NCBI GenBank assembly: GCA_035632955.1
Contig: DASQFU010000097.1
Span: 1 to 13,843, forward strand
Direction: 5' to 3'
Origin: DASQFU01 sp035632955
GTDB taxonomy: Bacteria > Eisenbacteria > RBG-16-71-46
Length of the DNA: 13,843 nucleotides
Position 1 is the stretch's first letter; every line of letters starts with the position of its first letter. The position numbers were made by a program, and so were the translations under genes. Below the pieces are notes generated by a model. That model made no database searches. It had not been told where the DNA came from and saw only the letters and a program-made list of their open reading frames with translations. Positions 13,800 through 13,843 of this stretch are shown in pieces.

Positions 13800-13843
13800 G
13801 CGAGAGTGGCGGAACTGGCAGACGCGCTGGACTTAGGATCCAG
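13800..13843 (+). tRNA. tRNA-Leu(UAG), 5' part, cut by window edge
   Basis: The acceptor strand GCGAGAG is followed by T8 G9, a D-arm (GCG...CGC around GAACTGGCAGA) and a perfect anticodon stem CTGGA/TCCAG. The loop between them is CTTAGGA, with anticodon TAG at 13834-13836, which reads CUN leucine codons. The variable arm, T-arm and 3' acceptor strand lie beyond the window. Confidence 0.93.

Noticed and set aside
1..13843. Search for CRISPR arrays, insertion sequences, prophage or attachment sites
   Set aside because: No regularly spaced repeats, transposase or integrase motifs, or terminal inverted repeats were seen. The tRNA-Leu at the edge is incomplete, so an attachment site there cannot be judged.

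Overview
This is a GC-rich (roughly two-thirds G+C), gene-dense bacterial window with very strong G/C bias at third codon positions. Several traits point, by inference only, to the FCB-related uncultured lineages such as Candidatus Eisenbacteria or Krumholzibacteriota. These are a secreted repeat protein ending in a FlgD-like/T9SS-type C-terminal domain, a beta-helix protein ending in a TPPAAVTDL fibronectin-type linker, an outer-membrane beta-barrel, and an archaeal-type phosphoglycerate mutase. No rRNA or marker gene here fixes the taxonomy. No prophage, IS element or CRISPR array is visible.

Left part (1-5132): the 3' end of a secreted parallel beta-helix protein meets, tail to tail, a minus-strand pair made of a thiolase (TTG start, good promoter) and a small bipolar-charge protein. 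Divergent from the thiolase is a YjbQ-family gene. It converges within 2 bp on a minus-strand operon: 3-hydroxyacyl-CoA dehydrogenase, an unknown helical protein, and a polymerase-beta-like nucleotidyltransferase-fold protein. The thiolase and the dehydrogenase catalyse neighbouring steps of acetoacetyl-CoA/beta-oxidation-type metabolism from separate promoters.

Middle part (5133-7892): a low-affinity iron permease family protein is preceded by a leader containing four consecutive near-perfect hairpins. Upstream lies a possible 72-codon overlapping gene, then a secreted NxxGxxAF-repeat protein. A 131-bp divergent control region follows.

Right part (7893-13843): a very large MalT-like/TPR/SARP-BTAD transcriptional regulator is followed on the same strand by archaeal-type phosphoglycerate mutase and, 1 nt later, an outer-membrane beta-barrel protein. 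After two back-to-back hairpins comes a -10-like TATACT, a leader with two interleaved 7-bp complementarities, and the 5' part of tRNA-Leu(UAG), cut by the window edge.

Most genes are ordinary members of known families. The parts that look least explained are the four-hairpin iron-permease leader, the dehydrogenase-linked helical/NTase gene pair, the leader upstream of tRNA-Leu, and the truncated-looking end of the beta-helix protein.
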